A stretch of 64,000 bases of DNA, taken from the NCBI GenBank assembly GCA_020633655.1, contig JACKDF010000008.1:255893-319892 (forward strand). The letters are read 5' to 3'. The notes under the pieces were generated by a model, which was given only the letters and a program-made list of their open reading frames with translations, searched no databases and was not told the DNA's origin. Position numbers and translations under genes: made by a program. Shown piece after piece: positions 8,231 to 19,200 of this stretch; the stretch's first letter is position 1, and every line of letters starts with the position of its first letter. Source of the stretch: Deferribacteres bacterium. Its GTDB lineage: Bacteria > Zhuqueibacterota > Zhuqueibacteria > Zhuqueibacterales > Geothermadaptataceae.

Positions 8231-10087
8231 TTAGTTAACTGGAGTGATTCGATATAAACCCGTTCCATGTTTTTGAATCAAAGGCTGAAATTCCGAGGCA
8301 CTATAAGTACCCAAATCCTTTTGCTGCCATAAATCACGGATTTTGCATTTCCCTGTAAAGCCCAGTGCATTTAAATTAACTGGAATATTCACAGCAAGCG
8401 CAGCAAGATTCGGAGCTGGATCGACAACAGAAACCATAAATTCAACTGTAGAGCCATCGCCCTGATGACTTGTTCCTCCAATATCCAAGCCGCCAAAAGC
8501 TCTAAAACGAACACAGTTCTCTGGAATCAGAAATTTGACCATAGATTTCGAATGGGTACCTATGCCATTTGCGTAGTCGGTACCTTTAACATTTAAATTC
8601 TTTCCGGAGGCACTTGTATCTTTCCGAACGACACTCCATCCGGCATTTGCAAATTCCCAGTTTAAATCTGTTAATCGAATGGATTCACCATTCGCTAAAT
8701 ACAAAACAGGATTTATCCAGTCGGCATGATCGTAATTATAGCCATCACCATTATCATCCACAATCAGATACAACGCTTTGCTTCCTTTCGGGAGTTCGAT
8801 GTCGATTTCTTTCCCATAACCATCTGTCAGTTTTGATATGGTTCCGCTGCGATGGAGGAGTTTATCTGAATTGACGAACTCGTTTCCACCGATATTAAAT
8901 AATCCGACAAATTTGTCAGCTGAAGCCGGATCATCGGCAACCCAGGTAACTTTTTCATCGACATTGGAAAATTCCCTGTTGTTCTCTGAGTGATTATGGA
9001 CATAAAGGACTTCTTTGTTGGTCAGTAAGGAATTGGTAAAATCATCATTATCCGGTAAATGGCCACCAAACATTAAGGGGGATTTAAACATGGTCCATAA
9101 AGACATTAAAGTATACTGCTCTTCTTTGGCAAACTTGGTGTATCTGTCGGCACCGCGCTCTCCACGAATGGATAGGTGTCCCAATGGCAGCATATCCGCA
9201 TCCGGCCAGGCGCCCTTTACGATATACGGAGCCCACTCGGCACATTTCTTAAACGAATAGTTTAATTGCGTCCAGTTATCCCAAAAATCATCGATGGTGC
9301 GCCACATATTGGCGTGGTTTTTTGCATGATTATGCTGATCAAGAGGCGTTGCTCCTGGCGACATACTAAAAATAATGGGTCTGCCAGTCTGATCAATGGC
9401 ATTTCGCAGCATTTCAATTTCATCTGCATGATAAGGCCGCGATAAATCATCCACTTTTATGTAATCAACACCCCATGAGGCATACAAATCCAAAATGGAA
9501 TTATAATACTCCTGAGCGCCTCTTTTTGCTTTGACTACGGTAAAATTGTCCTTTAGCCATGTACATTCAGATTCTGTAGAGTAAATTTGATCAGCCGTTA
9601 AGTCAGTTCCCAAAATTGGCATTTTATTATAAACAGCGTCTTTTGGTACGCCACGCATTATGTGAATACCGAATTTCAAGCCCAGGCTATGGACATAATC
9701 GGCAAGTGGTTTAAAACCAGCGCCATTTGAAGCGGAAGGAAAGCGTACTGGCGATGGCATATATCTGCCATATTTATCTAAAACAAAATCTGATTTGTCA
9801 TAGGGATTGTAGTGTCCGGTCGTTTGGTTTTCCACATACCAGCGGATATCGACTACAACATATTCCCAGCCAAATTCTTTTAAGTTGGCGGCCATATAAT
9901 CGGCATTGGCTTTTACTTCATCTTCAACCACTGAAGGCCCAAAACAATCCCAGCTATTCCAACCCATGGGGGGAGTGAGTGCCCATTTATGAAAGGGTTG
10001 ATCGATTTGTTTTGGTGCATCAGTACACTGAAATAAAAGGAAGAAAAGCATGATTGGTAAAATTTTGTTGATTTTGAAGGTGTTCAT
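8231..10087 (-). CDS. GH27 alpha-galactosidase-like lipoprotein with NPCBM-type domain
   Basis: The start is placed at ATG 10087 because GGAG precedes it and the protein then opens with a lipoprotein signal (LFFLLFQC); the longer frame to 10282 has no ribosome site. 618 aa. The barrel begins WALTPPMGWNSWDCFGPS; YIKVDDLSRP (near 209) has the nucleophile Asp at the position of KYD in GH27, and MWRTIDDFW (near 262) the acid/base Asp. A C-terminal NPCBM-like module is indicated by GIGTHSKS near 510. GH27 includes alpha-galactosidases and beta-L-arabinopyranosidases; with GH43 partners either is possible. It is a close paralogue of the next gene but membrane-anchored and without the sorting tail. 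Confidence 0.87.
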   Translation of the reverse strand: MNTFKINKILPIMLFFLLFQCTDAPKQIDQPFHKWALTPPMGWNSWDCFGPSVVEDEVKANADYMAANLKEFGWEYVVVDIRWYVENQTTGHYNPYDKSDFVLDKYGRYMPSPVRFPSASNGAGFKPLADYVHSLGLKFGIHIMRGVPKDAVYNKMPILGTDLTADQIYSTESECTWLKDNFTVVKAKRGAQEYYNSILDLYASWGVDYIKVDDLSRPYHADEIEMLRNAIDQTGRPIIFSMSPGATPLDQHNHAKNHANMWRTIDDFWDNWTQLNYSFKKCAEWAPYIVKGAWPDADMLPLGHLSIRGERGADRYTKFAKEEQYTLMSLWTMFKSPLMFGGHLPDNDDFTNSLLTNKEVLYVHNHSENNREFSNVDEKVTWVADDPASADKFVGLFNIGGNEFVNSDKLLHRSGTISKLTDGYGKEIDIELPKGSKALYLIVDDNGDGYNYDHADWINPVLYLANGESIRLTDLNWEFANAGWSVVRKDTSASGKNLNVKGTDYANGIGTHSKSMVKFLIPENCVRFRAFGGLDIGGTSHQGDGSTVEFMVSVVDPAPNLAALAVNIPVNLNALGFTGKCKIRDLWQQKDLGTYSASEFQPLIQKHGTGLYRITPVN

Positions 10088-10157
10088 GTGTTCTCCAATT
10101 CTGCATGCAAAGTATTTTAAAGGATGGCCAAATCTAAAATTTTCAGCATCTAACGTC

Positions 10158-10194
10158 ATTCCGGTTTCTGCGTTTCTCAGCAGAATACCGGAAT
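10158..10194. repeat. Palindromic REP-like element
   Basis: ATTCCGGTTTCTGC (10158-10171) pairs with GCAGAATACCGGAAT (10180-10194) across an 8-nt loop, with one bulged base. The outer CATTCCGG...CCGGAAT motif resembles REP-type intergenic repeats of many bacteria. It lies in the 5' leader region between the two GH27 genes and could act as a transcript stabiliser or partial terminator. Confidence 0.65.
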
Positions 10195-10341
10195 CCTTAA
10201 AAATGTGCGACGCATTCAAGATTATTCGTATTCTAAAAATATGTAATGTTACAATGGGATGCCAGTATTGCAAAAATCGCAAACCGGTATGACTACTTTA
10301 AGCAGTAAATTCACAAATTTAGATCTCACAGCCTATTTATA

Positions 10342-12456
10342 CTATCTCAACAACAACATTTTATGGTTTTGCTTAAAGCCCGATGCAGTTTTCAGGCTGT
10401 AATAATAAACACCACTCGCCAGATTTTCTGCATTCCATTCAGCAGTGTGCACTCCGGCTCCTTGCTTCTCTGATACCAATTTAGCAACCTTTTGTCCCAT
10501 GGTGTTGTGAACAGTTAAACTAACATAACCGGGAACCGACAACTGATAACGGATAACTGTTTCAGGATTAAACGGATTGGGATAATTTTGATGAAGCTTA
10601 AAGTCCTTTATCAATTCTGACTGTTCGGTTTCATCAATGCCTGTTGTTTGTTCTGATATTTTAAACAATCGAGCTCCATGCGATGGTACCGTTGTTTTGA
10701 ATTCGGTGCCGGAATAGGTGCCCACATCTGTTTTCTGCCGCATATCTCGTATAGAACAATCACCTGAAAAACCAAGTTCCGCAAGATCAACTGTGACTTC
10801 TTTGTCGCCTGCTACTGAGACGACAAACTCAATGGTCACACCATTTGGTGCATTCAAAACTTCATCATCAAAACCACACAATGCTTTAAATGTGGTATAT
10901 CCGCTTGGTAAATTAAACTCGATGAGTGAGTAAGAATTGACGCCAAATCCATTGGCATACGTCACCCCGTTTACTCTTAAAGGATTACCATCAAGACTTT
11001 TGTTCTTTTGCACGGATGCCCATCCGCTCACAGCACTTACCCAGGTTAATTCGGTCAACAGCAATGAATCTCCCCTGTCATTGTAGATAGCAGGGTTAAT
11101 CCAGTCGCCATGATCGTAATTGAAATTATCTCCCGCAGTGGTTACAGTCAGGTATAATTTAGGTGAGCCTGTGATATCTGCTATTATTTGCACTCCTTCT
11201 CTTTGTACAGTCCTACTGATAAGTCCAGAACTGGCAACCGATTTTCCCGATCCTGTATTGAATATCGCAAGAAATTTATCACTTGTATTCGGGTCATCTG
11301 CCATCCAGGCGATACTGTCGCCTACACTATACAATTGCCGATTATTAACAGACGTCCCATGCATAGCCAGGACTTCATCGTAGGTGAGAAGTGAATTGGT
11401 CAATTCATCGTTATCCGGCAGGTGGCCACCAAACATCAACGGGGACTTAAAAATAGTCCACAGCGTCATTAACGTGAGCTGTTCGTCGGCTGTGAAATTT
11501 GTGTAACGATCAGCCCCACGCTCTCCTCGAATGGATATGTGCCCCAACGGCAGCATATCGGCATCCGGCCAGTTGCCCGGAGAACGATAAGGTGCCCAAT
11601 TGTTGCACACATCAAATTGATTTTCCAGCTCGCTCCAGATATCCCAGAAATCATCGACTGTGCGCCACATATTGGCATGTTCTTTTGCGTGATTGCCGCT
11701 TGTTAATGGCGTTGCTCCCAGAGACATGCTTAAAACGATCGGTCTTCTTGTCTCGTCAATGGCGCTGCGAATCATCTCAATTTCCGTTGAATAATACGGC
11801 CTTGAGAGATCATCAACCTTGATAAAATCCACTCCCCAGGAGGCATACAATTGAATAATTGAATTATAATACGCTTGTGCGCCATCGACATTTTTAATCG
11901 TATAATTATCGGGTAACCACGGGCATTGACTGGCAGAGGTAAAAATATCTCTGGCTATTTTGCTGCTGCTTTTTATGGGTAGATCTTCATTGACGGCCAC
12001 AACCGGTACCCCACGCATGATGTGGATGCCAAATTTGAGACCCAGGGAATGGACATAATCTGCCAAAGGTTTGAATCCTGCGCCGTTTACAGAGGAAGGA
12101 AATCTTTTAGGTGATGGTAGGTATCTTCCATACTCATCGTAAATAAAGTCTGAATTATCGAAAGCATTGTAGTAGCCAGTTGTCTGATTATCCACATACC
12201 AACGAATGTCCACAACGATGTACTCCCAGCCATATTGCTTGAGGTTGGCGGCCATATAATCTGCATTGGCTTTCACTTCCGATTCTGTTACTGAGGGACC
12301 GAAACAGTCCCAGCTATTCCACCCCATCGGCGGGGTAAGAGCCCAGGTTTTGAAGGTTGTATCAGCAGCTGTTTGCTTTAGTTGTTGTGTTTCCGTTTGA
12401 GCAAAAAGCACACTTGTAACGACGAATATATATAAAACAGTAAATGACATCCTCAC
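10342..12456 (-). CDS. GH27 alpha-galactosidase-like enzyme with NPCBM-type domain and T9SS tail
   Basis: 704 aa. It starts at GTG 12456 (GGAGGAG then 7 nt) with a second in-frame ATG at 12450, followed by a signal peptide ending VLFAQ. The catalytic region repeats that of the neighbour: WALTPPMGWNSWDCFGPS, FIKVDDLSRP (near 210), MWRTVDDFW. The NPCBM-like part (YANGFGVNSYS) is followed by a FlgD-like tail with LHQNYPNPFN and the end KMLLLR. The paralogue at 8231 lacks this tail and is a lipoprotein, so the pair would present the same activity on the cell surface by two routes. Substrate: alpha-galactoside or beta-L-arabinopyranoside. Confidence 0.88.
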   Translation of the reverse strand: MRMSFTVLYIFVVTSVLFAQTETQQLKQTAADTTFKTWALTPPMGWNSWDCFGPSVTESEVKANADYMAANLKQYGWEYIVVDIRWYVDNQTTGYYNAFDNSDFIYDEYGRYLPSPKRFPSSVNGAGFKPLADYVHSLGLKFGIHIMRGVPVVAVNEDLPIKSSSKIARDIFTSASQCPWLPDNYTIKNVDGAQAYYNSIIQLYASWGVDFIKVDDLSRPYYSTEIEMIRSAIDETRRPIVLSMSLGATPLTSGNHAKEHANMWRTVDDFWDIWSELENQFDVCNNWAPYRSPGNWPDADMLPLGHISIRGERGADRYTNFTADEQLTLMTLWTIFKSPLMFGGHLPDNDELTNSLLTYDEVLAMHGTSVNNRQLYSVGDSIAWMADDPNTSDKFLAIFNTGSGKSVASSGLISRTVQREGVQIIADITGSPKLYLTVTTAGDNFNYDHGDWINPAIYNDRGDSLLLTELTWVSAVSGWASVQKNKSLDGNPLRVNGVTYANGFGVNSYSLIEFNLPSGYTTFKALCGFDDEVLNAPNGVTIEFVVSVAGDKEVTVDLAELGFSGDCSIRDMRQKTDVGTYSGTEFKTTVPSHGARLFKISEQTTGIDETEQSELIKDFKLHQNYPNPFNPETVIRYQLSVPGYVSLTVHNTMGQKVAKLVSEKQGAGVHTAEWNAENLASGVYYYSLKTASGFKQNHKMLLLR

Positions 12457-12493
12457 CGTTTTTCTCCTCCATTATAAACTGTATCTCGTTTTT

Positions 12494-15400
12494 TTATTTT
12501 ACAATTTCAGCACCAAAACCCTTAACGGTGGGCCTTACCTGTAAAATATTGCCATCCTTATCAAATTGTAATTCATCCACGCACACTTCCCGATTGTATC
12601 CCGCAGCATCGCCCATCGAAAAACCTTTAGGACGGGTGAAACGGTGATAAATGATATACCACTTGCTGCTCTCCGGAACAAAAAGGACACAGTTATGACC
12701 GGTTCCATAAATTTTTAGCGTATCGTCTCTGGCGATAACCAGGTTGTTTTCGGGAATGTTCAAGACACCGGTTGGAGAATCCGCGGTAGCGTAACGCACC
12801 CGATAATCCGGACTGCGCGTATCATTTTCAGACCATAAAAAATAATACTTCCCCTCACGGAAAAAAACTTCAACTCCTTCTCGAAAAGTTGAATTTGGAG
12901 TAATAATTTTTATTGTGCTTTCATCAATGGAAATCATGTCATTATTTAATTCTGCACGGGCCATATAGCCATTTCCCCAAAACAAAAAGTCATTGCCGCG
13001 AACCGGATCGTGGAACACATCGGGATCAATCTGCTGGCCGCTCGCCCCGGGAGGTGGTGATGCGATCAATGGTTGGCCTGAATCAACAAACGGTCCGGTT
13101 GGATCATCGGCCACAGCAACACCAATTTTTTGTTTGGCGCAGAAATAATAGAAGTATTTGTATTCGCCGTCGATTTTTTTCTCAATTATTGTCGGCGCCC
13201 AGGCATTTTCGTTGGCCCACTCCGCATCTGTTTTCAAATCGAGAATGACGCCTTCATCTTTCCATTCCTCCAAATTGTCGGATGAAAAGACGTTAAAGTA
13301 GGTTCCTGACCAGCCAGTGAATCCGTCGCTTGTGGGATAGATGTAGTATTTGCCTGTTTTTTCTGAATGAAGCACTTCCGGGTCAGCGTAGTATCCATCT
13401 AAAATGGGATTCAAATCCATAGAAACAGTTACGTTGTACACCTTACTTCCGACACCATCAATCGAGAGCGTGTACTCAATCGGACTATTTGTAAAATCCT
13501 GCGGCGTTTCCGGTAAGACTTTCACGCCTGGCAAAACAATTAATTCCGGATCAAAGGCACTAAGATTGGTTCCATATTTAACAGGGAGGTAAACATCAGT
13601 CACAACAATATCGACATTGTTTTGTTTGACTGCTGGTGAGTTGGATCCATACACCACAAGATCCCTCGTTCCAGCCCAATTTTGAGCCAGCCTTCCCGCC
13701 TCTTCAGATGTGATTGGCATTACAGTGCCGTGGCGCGGGGTAAAATTCATCGAAACGCCGTCAACGATTGAAAAATTAAGTAGATCGGTGCTTTCCGTAA
13801 ATTGGTATTTACCGGTTGTGTACAAATCGTACATCAGGATGTAAGTGTCCGAGTTGATCAATTTAAAAACACCGGAGCCTTCAACAGCGTCTGATGTCTG
13901 ATCAGCCGGTTTTTCAATCAACTCGTAACCGCTGGTTAGCTGGTCTGAAACAGCCACAAATATTCCACCCCCGCTTTCATTTTTATGGAAAAGGTAGTAT
14001 TTATCGTCCTTGAAAATGATATCCCCATCAATGCAAGCGCTGTTGTTGGGATCGGCATAAAGCTGGATCGGTTTTGTCGCTAAATCGGTAAAATCTTCAT
14101 TGGCGTAGGAATAATAGATAATGTCCTTTTCACCGGCTCGGTGCATGGAAAAATAAACCATGTATTTTTCTTTCGCCGGATCATATATGGTTTGCGGCGC
14201 CCAGGCTCGGTCAATCGTGCTGAATTCCGGGAATTTGGCTTTAATATCAACCGTGCTGGAAGTCCAGTTTATCAAATCTTTGGATTTTAACAGGACGATG
14301 CCGTGGTTCGAGCTCCAGCCATTAGCAGAAACCATATCCGTAACCACCATGTAAAATGTGCTGTCGCCGGTTCCCCGTAAAATATGCGGATCACGCACAC
14401 CGTCTGTCGTGCTGATCCTGTCAGAACGGATGACAGGTTCGTTGTTATTTAAAGCCCGGTACGTAAAACCATCGCTGCTTACAGCAAAGCGGATGGCTTC
14501 CTGGGTGCCGGTATTTCCAGTAAAATAAGCAAAGAGATAGCCAGAAAAGCCTTCATCTTCAGCGATGTAGATGTCAAATGTTTTCGTAGTGGATTCCTGC
14601 CCTTTGCTGATTGTTGCTGTCAGAAGGACATGGGTCTTGCCGCCGCCTATTGGGGAAAGCTGCATCACCTCGCCCGTATCCGAAAGATAATCCGGCTTAC
14701 CAGAAAGCCAGGTAATTTCTGAGCCTTCCACACCTGTTTGTGGAAGTATGAGATTGCTTCGTAAGTTTTTCAGTGATCCGAGAATTGTAAGTAGAAGTGA
14801 ATCCCTTTCGACACTTATTCGGTCATCATACAATGGCAGCACTGTGGCTATAAACTGTTTGGAATCACTTTCATTAGCTACTCGAAAGTAAGCCGTCAGA
14901 GTAACTTCCACTGGATCACTTCCAATAACCGGACGTGTCACAACTCCTTTGTTGCTGATAACGTTTTTATTGGAAGATTGCCAGCTAATTTCGACGCCGC
15001 CGTCTGCAGATGTTGGCAAGATCAAATCAGAAATGACAGCGTCCAGGTTTCCCAGATCGAGTTCGGCTTTGGCTATCGCTAACAATCCAGTGCCCATGGC
15101 ACTGTTTAAAGCAGCAACGTCACTACCCAAAGCCGCGATTTCTGCAGCGCTGAGGGCTTTATTATAAACTCTGAAATCGTAATAATAGGTTTTTGCAAGG
15201 TAAGCGTCATTTGCATAGCACGATTTGCCCAGAAAATTGTGAGTCGTGGCCCCCAGGTCCTTTGGCAGAAGTGCGATAGACCCGGTTTTCACAGAAACAC
15301 CATCAATATAAAGCGCCCCCGAGCTGCCGGATTGTGTATAAGTCACGTGTTTCCAGGTTCCTTTTGTCAGCGCCTTACCATAATTTAAAGTTGATTCACC

Positions 15401-15880
15401 ACCCCAATGCGTCTTGGAAATGGCATAGCGCATCTCACTGGCTCTTAAAAACATATTGCCATTTTGGTCTTTGGCAATATCATCGGAATTAGCAAATGTC
15501 CAGATAAAATTTCCATTAGCGGAGATGTCAGCGCTTTCATCGATGTACAGGTATGTCGATATTGTGAAATCGGATAGGGATGAAATAATCGTTCCGACTT
15601 CACTTCCCAAATTCAGATAGCTATTTGCAGCCCCCAGATCAAGAACAGAAAAATTTCCGATTTTTATCAAGCTGGCATTGTTTTCTAAGGTTGATGTATA
15701 AACACCGGCATCATCGATAACCCGGTTGCTGTCAGTTGTGAGGTTGCCAAATGTAAATTGCACTTTTAAATTTGGATTGTCCTTTGAAAAAAGGCTATCA
15801 ATATTGAAAAGCATTATTAAAACAAAAAGAATTAATGACTTTTTAAACATCATTTTGATACGAACGATTGTCTTTTCCAT
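12494..15880 (-). CDS. Multidomain GH43 protein: LamG, Ig-like, two GH43-type five-blade modules
   Basis: 1128 aa. ATG 15880 follows GAGGT; the hydrophobic segment (SLILFVLIMLFNIDSLFS) is the signal. Residues about 35-255 form a LamG/concanavalin sandwich. Two atrophied bacterial Ig-like units follow (about 265-345 and 350-435), each with the pattern 'l.LP..g..gseItW.S'. A first GH43-like propeller (about 440-740) contains VRDPHIL, RAWAPQTIYD and DAVEGSGVFKL; after another Ig-like linker a second (about 815-1128) contains LDGYYADPEVL, NAWAPTII, DPDVFHD and FREGVEVFF. Each appears to keep the GH43 acidic residues. There is no T9SS tail. It is the largest enzyme of the island, probably an arabinoside-degrading protein. 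Confidence 0.83.
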   Translation of the reverse strand: MEKTIVRIKMMFKKSLILFVLIMLFNIDSLFSKDNPNLKVQFTFGNLTTDSNRVIDDAGVYTSTLENNASLIKIGNFSVLDLGAANSYLNLGSEVGTIISSLSDFTISTYLYIDESADISANGNFIWTFANSDDIAKDQNGNMFLRASEMRYAISKTHWGGESTLNYGKALTKGTWKHVTYTQSGSSGALYIDGVSVKTGSIALLPKDLGATTHNFLGKSCYANDAYLAKTYYYDFRVYNKALSAAEIAALGSDVAALNSAMGTGLLAIAKAELDLGNLDAVISDLILPTSADGGVEISWQSSNKNVISNKGVVTRPVIGSDPVEVTLTAYFRVANESDSKQFIATVLPLYDDRISVERDSLLLTILGSLKNLRSNLILPQTGVEGSEITWLSGKPDYLSDTGEVMQLSPIGGGKTHVLLTATISKGQESTTKTFDIYIAEDEGFSGYLFAYFTGNTGTQEAIRFAVSSDGFTYRALNNNEPVIRSDRISTTDGVRDPHILRGTGDSTFYMVVTDMVSANGWSSNHGIVLLKSKDLINWTSSTVDIKAKFPEFSTIDRAWAPQTIYDPAKEKYMVYFSMHRAGEKDIIYYSYANEDFTDLATKPIQLYADPNNSACIDGDIIFKDDKYYLFHKNESGGGIFVAVSDQLTSGYELIEKPADQTSDAVEGSGVFKLINSDTYILMYDLYTTGKYQFTESTDLLNFSIVDGVSMNFTPRHGTVMPITSEEAGRLAQNWAGTRDLVVYGSNSPAVKQNNVDIVVTDVYLPVKYGTNLSAFDPELIVLPGVKVLPETPQDFTNSPIEYTLSIDGVGSKVYNVTVSMDLNPILDGYYADPEVLHSEKTGKYYIYPTSDGFTGWSGTYFNVFSSDNLEEWKDEGVILDLKTDAEWANENAWAPTIIEKKIDGEYKYFYYFCAKQKIGVAVADDPTGPFVDSGQPLIASPPPGASGQQIDPDVFHDPVRGNDFLFWGNGYMARAELNNDMISIDESTIKIITPNSTFREGVEVFFREGKYYFLWSENDTRSPDYRVRYATADSPTGVLNIPENNLVIARDDTLKIYGTGHNCVLFVPESSKWYIIYHRFTRPKGFSMGDAAGYNREVCVDELQFDKDGNILQVRPTVKGFGAEIVK

Positions 15881-16276
15881 CCATTTACCTCAATTACCAT
15901 TCGAAACTATCAGAATTCGTTATCTTTATTTTTGTTATAGTCTACATTGTTTTCGCATCTAAGTGAAGATAAATATTGTATATAATATTGTATTTAATTA
16001 ATACAGATATGTAAAGTTAAAAACCGTTATTAACGTGTTAACAAACGCTATAAAAATCGCATATATCATTTAACTGCACCACTTACACTGTAGAAGTTAA
16101 CTCGTAAATTAACATGTATGCATAACTCGATAGACTTAACTGGTTTGATAAGAATGACTATTTCCCACAAAGTAGACGAGCCTGCATTGGAGAACGAAGT
16201 GTGAAACAGGCAGTGCACCCTAAATTCAAAACATTAAACCACCCGACTCGCGAGCTCGGTTAAGAAAGGCTCATTT
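15881..16276. promoter_or_regulatory. Divergent intergenic region between GH43 gene and hybrid regulator
   Basis: 396 nt separate the start of the 1128-aa GH43 gene (minus) from the start of the hybrid regulator (plus), so both promoters must lie here. The core is very AT-rich. TTAAC occurs as an inverted pair at 16030-16041 (arms TTAAC/GTTAA, 2-nt spacer) and GTTAAC/TTAAC recurs near 16097 and 16111. These may be operator half-sites for the AraC-type domain of the regulator. No confident -35/-10 pair was identified. Confidence 0.4.
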
Positions 16277-19200
16277 ATGAATTCGGTAAAAGGGTTTGCA
16301 GGTTGGTGTTTCTTGTTTTTTGGGTTTATTTTTCTACAACCTTTTGACACCGCTAATATAGTGCATTCACAGGAATTTTCTGTGAGATTCGATCTGGAAT
16401 CGAGCCTGCCGAAGACAACCGTTTTTGATCTTTTGCAGGACAAGTCGGGCTTTTTGTGGTTCGGAACCCAGGATGGTTTGATCCGTTTTGATGGTTACGA
16501 GTATAAAACCTACCGTTATGATCCGTTAGATACAACAAGTATTGGCGACAACAACATAACCCGGATATATGAAGATCGGGACGGTTTTATTTGGATCGGG
16601 ACGTCGAACGGTATTAATCGTTATGACCCACAACACAACCGCTTTACCCGTTTTCATTTGGATGAAAAGCAAGGGCATTTCAAGGAAAGAGATGTTGTGA
16701 CTGTAATTTGCCAGGACAGGTATGGAGACATGTGGATTGGCAGTGGGCGTTCGGGGCTAGCTCATTTGAGTTGGCAGAATACGCAAAAAATTGAAACCAG
16801 ATTTTACACACATGATAACAATGATTCTGGTAGCGTGAGCAATGATTTCATCCCAAGTCATGCAATTTTTGAGGACAGCGACGGAGATATTTGGATTGGA
16901 ACTGGCGATGGTCTAAATTTGTATGACAGACAAGGGGATTCTTTTAAGCAGTATTCATACACACACAATTTTCATAGAAATGTTCCCGGGGCAATTCGTT
17001 TTGTCAAGGAGATGCCCGACGAGCATGGCATTCTTTGGTTAGGTACACATCTTGGAATCTACAGACTTGAAAAAGCAACCGGGCAGAGTGATTTTTTTCC
17101 CTTCGATTTGACTCGGATGGCTAAAAGTCCCACAAAGGCAGTGTCTGAATTGCAGTACGGGAATGCACTATGGGATGGCTACACGCGTCTTGTCATCCAC
17201 CAGGATTCTGGTAATCCCGACACATTCTGGATAGCAACAATAACATGTCTCCTTACCTTTAACCGGCAAACGGGTGAGTTTTCCTACCTTGAACCGAATC
17301 ATCCCAACCAGGATGGACTTTTTAGCCCTGTAATCCTGGGTCTGCTGGAAGACCATTCCTCAATACTCTGGTTGGGTACCAGACAGGGTGTCACTAAAAT
17401 AAAGGAACATGCCAGTAAGTTCACCCGCTATCAATATCAACCTAATTCGAAGCACAGCATTCAAAATCCCAACGTTTTTTCTTTTTATTTAGATTCGAAA
17501 AAAGGCAACGAGAATATTTTGTGGCTCGGCATGCGCAACTCCCTCAGCAGCCTGAACCGTTTGACCGGTCTATTCGAACACCACAGCGGCGAATTTGCAA
17601 CAAAACCCACTGGTATCCACGGAACACCAAGAGGCATGCTTCGAGACGCCTTGGAGAATCTCTGGGTAGTGACCACTCAAGGGATTTTCTTTTTTGATGA
17701 GGAGCACAGGAGATTCCAGCGTTTGCCTGTCAGAGATCAAAATGGTATTTTAGACTATTCTCTTCCATGTTATGATATAATCCGGGCGAAGAACAATCTT
17801 CTCTGGACAACATCTTCGAAAGGATTAACTCGAATCGATCCGGACGCGAGGATGTGCAAACTATACTCATTCCCGGAAAGTGAAAATATAACAGGATATG
17901 AGAATGTTCAAAATACACTAATCGAAGATAAAAGCGGCATGCTTTGGATCGGTACCGAATTAGGCCTGACCAGTTTTGATCCTAATTCCGGAGAATTCAA
18001 AACGCATGGCAGAGGCAAGAGCCTACGCAATCGCATACCATCTCTTCCGATCTGGGGATTATACCGGGATGAATCTGGCATTCTTTGGCTGGCAACCTAT
18101 GGTGCTGGTCTGCTGGCATACAATCCCATGACTGAAACGGTCACGCCCTACACTACCGCCAATGTAGGATTTCCAACCAACAGCCTTGATTCTTTCATCG
18201 CCGATGACATGGGAAATTTTTGGATAGGTACTGATAACGGGTTGGTGAAATTTGATCCCGTCACGAAACAAGTAAGAGTTTATAACCAGGGAAGCGGCTT
18301 GTCCTCTGAGGAGTTTCATCAGGGGGCGGTTTTCAAAGCCGCCAATGGAGAAATCTTTTTAGGCACGGTCAGTGGATTCAACAGTTTCTATCCTTCGGAA
18401 ATCACGGATAATCCGATACCTCCGAAAGTGGTTTTGACCGATTTCGAATTGTTCAACAAATCAGTTAAAATAGATTCCCAATCTGTTTTAAAACAGCACG
18501 TTTCTTTTTGCGATCATATATATCTGACCCACACACAAAATGATTTCTCATTCAAATATGTTGGATTGCATTATACCAGCCCCTTGGACAATCAGTATGC
18601 CTACAAGCTCGAACCTTATGAAAAAGACTGGCAAATGGTTGGCAATCTGCGTAGAGCCAGCTATACTAATCTCGATCCCGGTAATTATACTTTCAGAGTC
18701 AAAGCTGCAAATAATGACGGTGTATGGAATGAAAAGGGTACTTCGGTTCAAATAACAATTTTTCCTCCATGGTGGGAGACCTGGTGGGCGTACTCACTTT
18801 TGTCCATCGTTGTGTTATCGCTCCTTTACGGTGTACGGCAGTACGAGTTGAATCGAATCGCTCTCCGGAATCGCTTACGAATCGAACAAGTGGAGGCAGA
18901 AAAACTCAAAGAGCTGGATCAGATGAAGTCGCGTTTTTTTACCAATATTTCCCATGAATTCCGAACACCACTGACACTGGTGCTAGGGCAAATCAATACA
19001 GTGATTACCAGTATAACAGAAGAGAAATTCAAAAAAAAATTGTCGATAGCGCAGCGCAACGCACAGCGGCTACTGCATTTGGTCAGCCAATTATTGGATC
19101 TGTCGAAGCTCGAATCCGGTAGCATGAAGCTAAATTTCGTGCGCAACAATGTCATTCGATTTCTTAAAAATCTCTTCTATTCTTTTGAAGCACTCGCTGA

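Noticed and set aside
10088..10282. N-terminal extension of the GH27 lipoprotein
   Set aside because: It has no ribosome site, would read through a REP-like palindrome and would bury the lipoprotein signal; ATG 10087 with GGAG is preferred.
16030..16041. TTAAC/GTTAA dyad as a proven regulator site
   Set aside because: In an AT-rich gap such 5-bp arms are expected by chance; it is kept only as a hint in the regulatory region entry.
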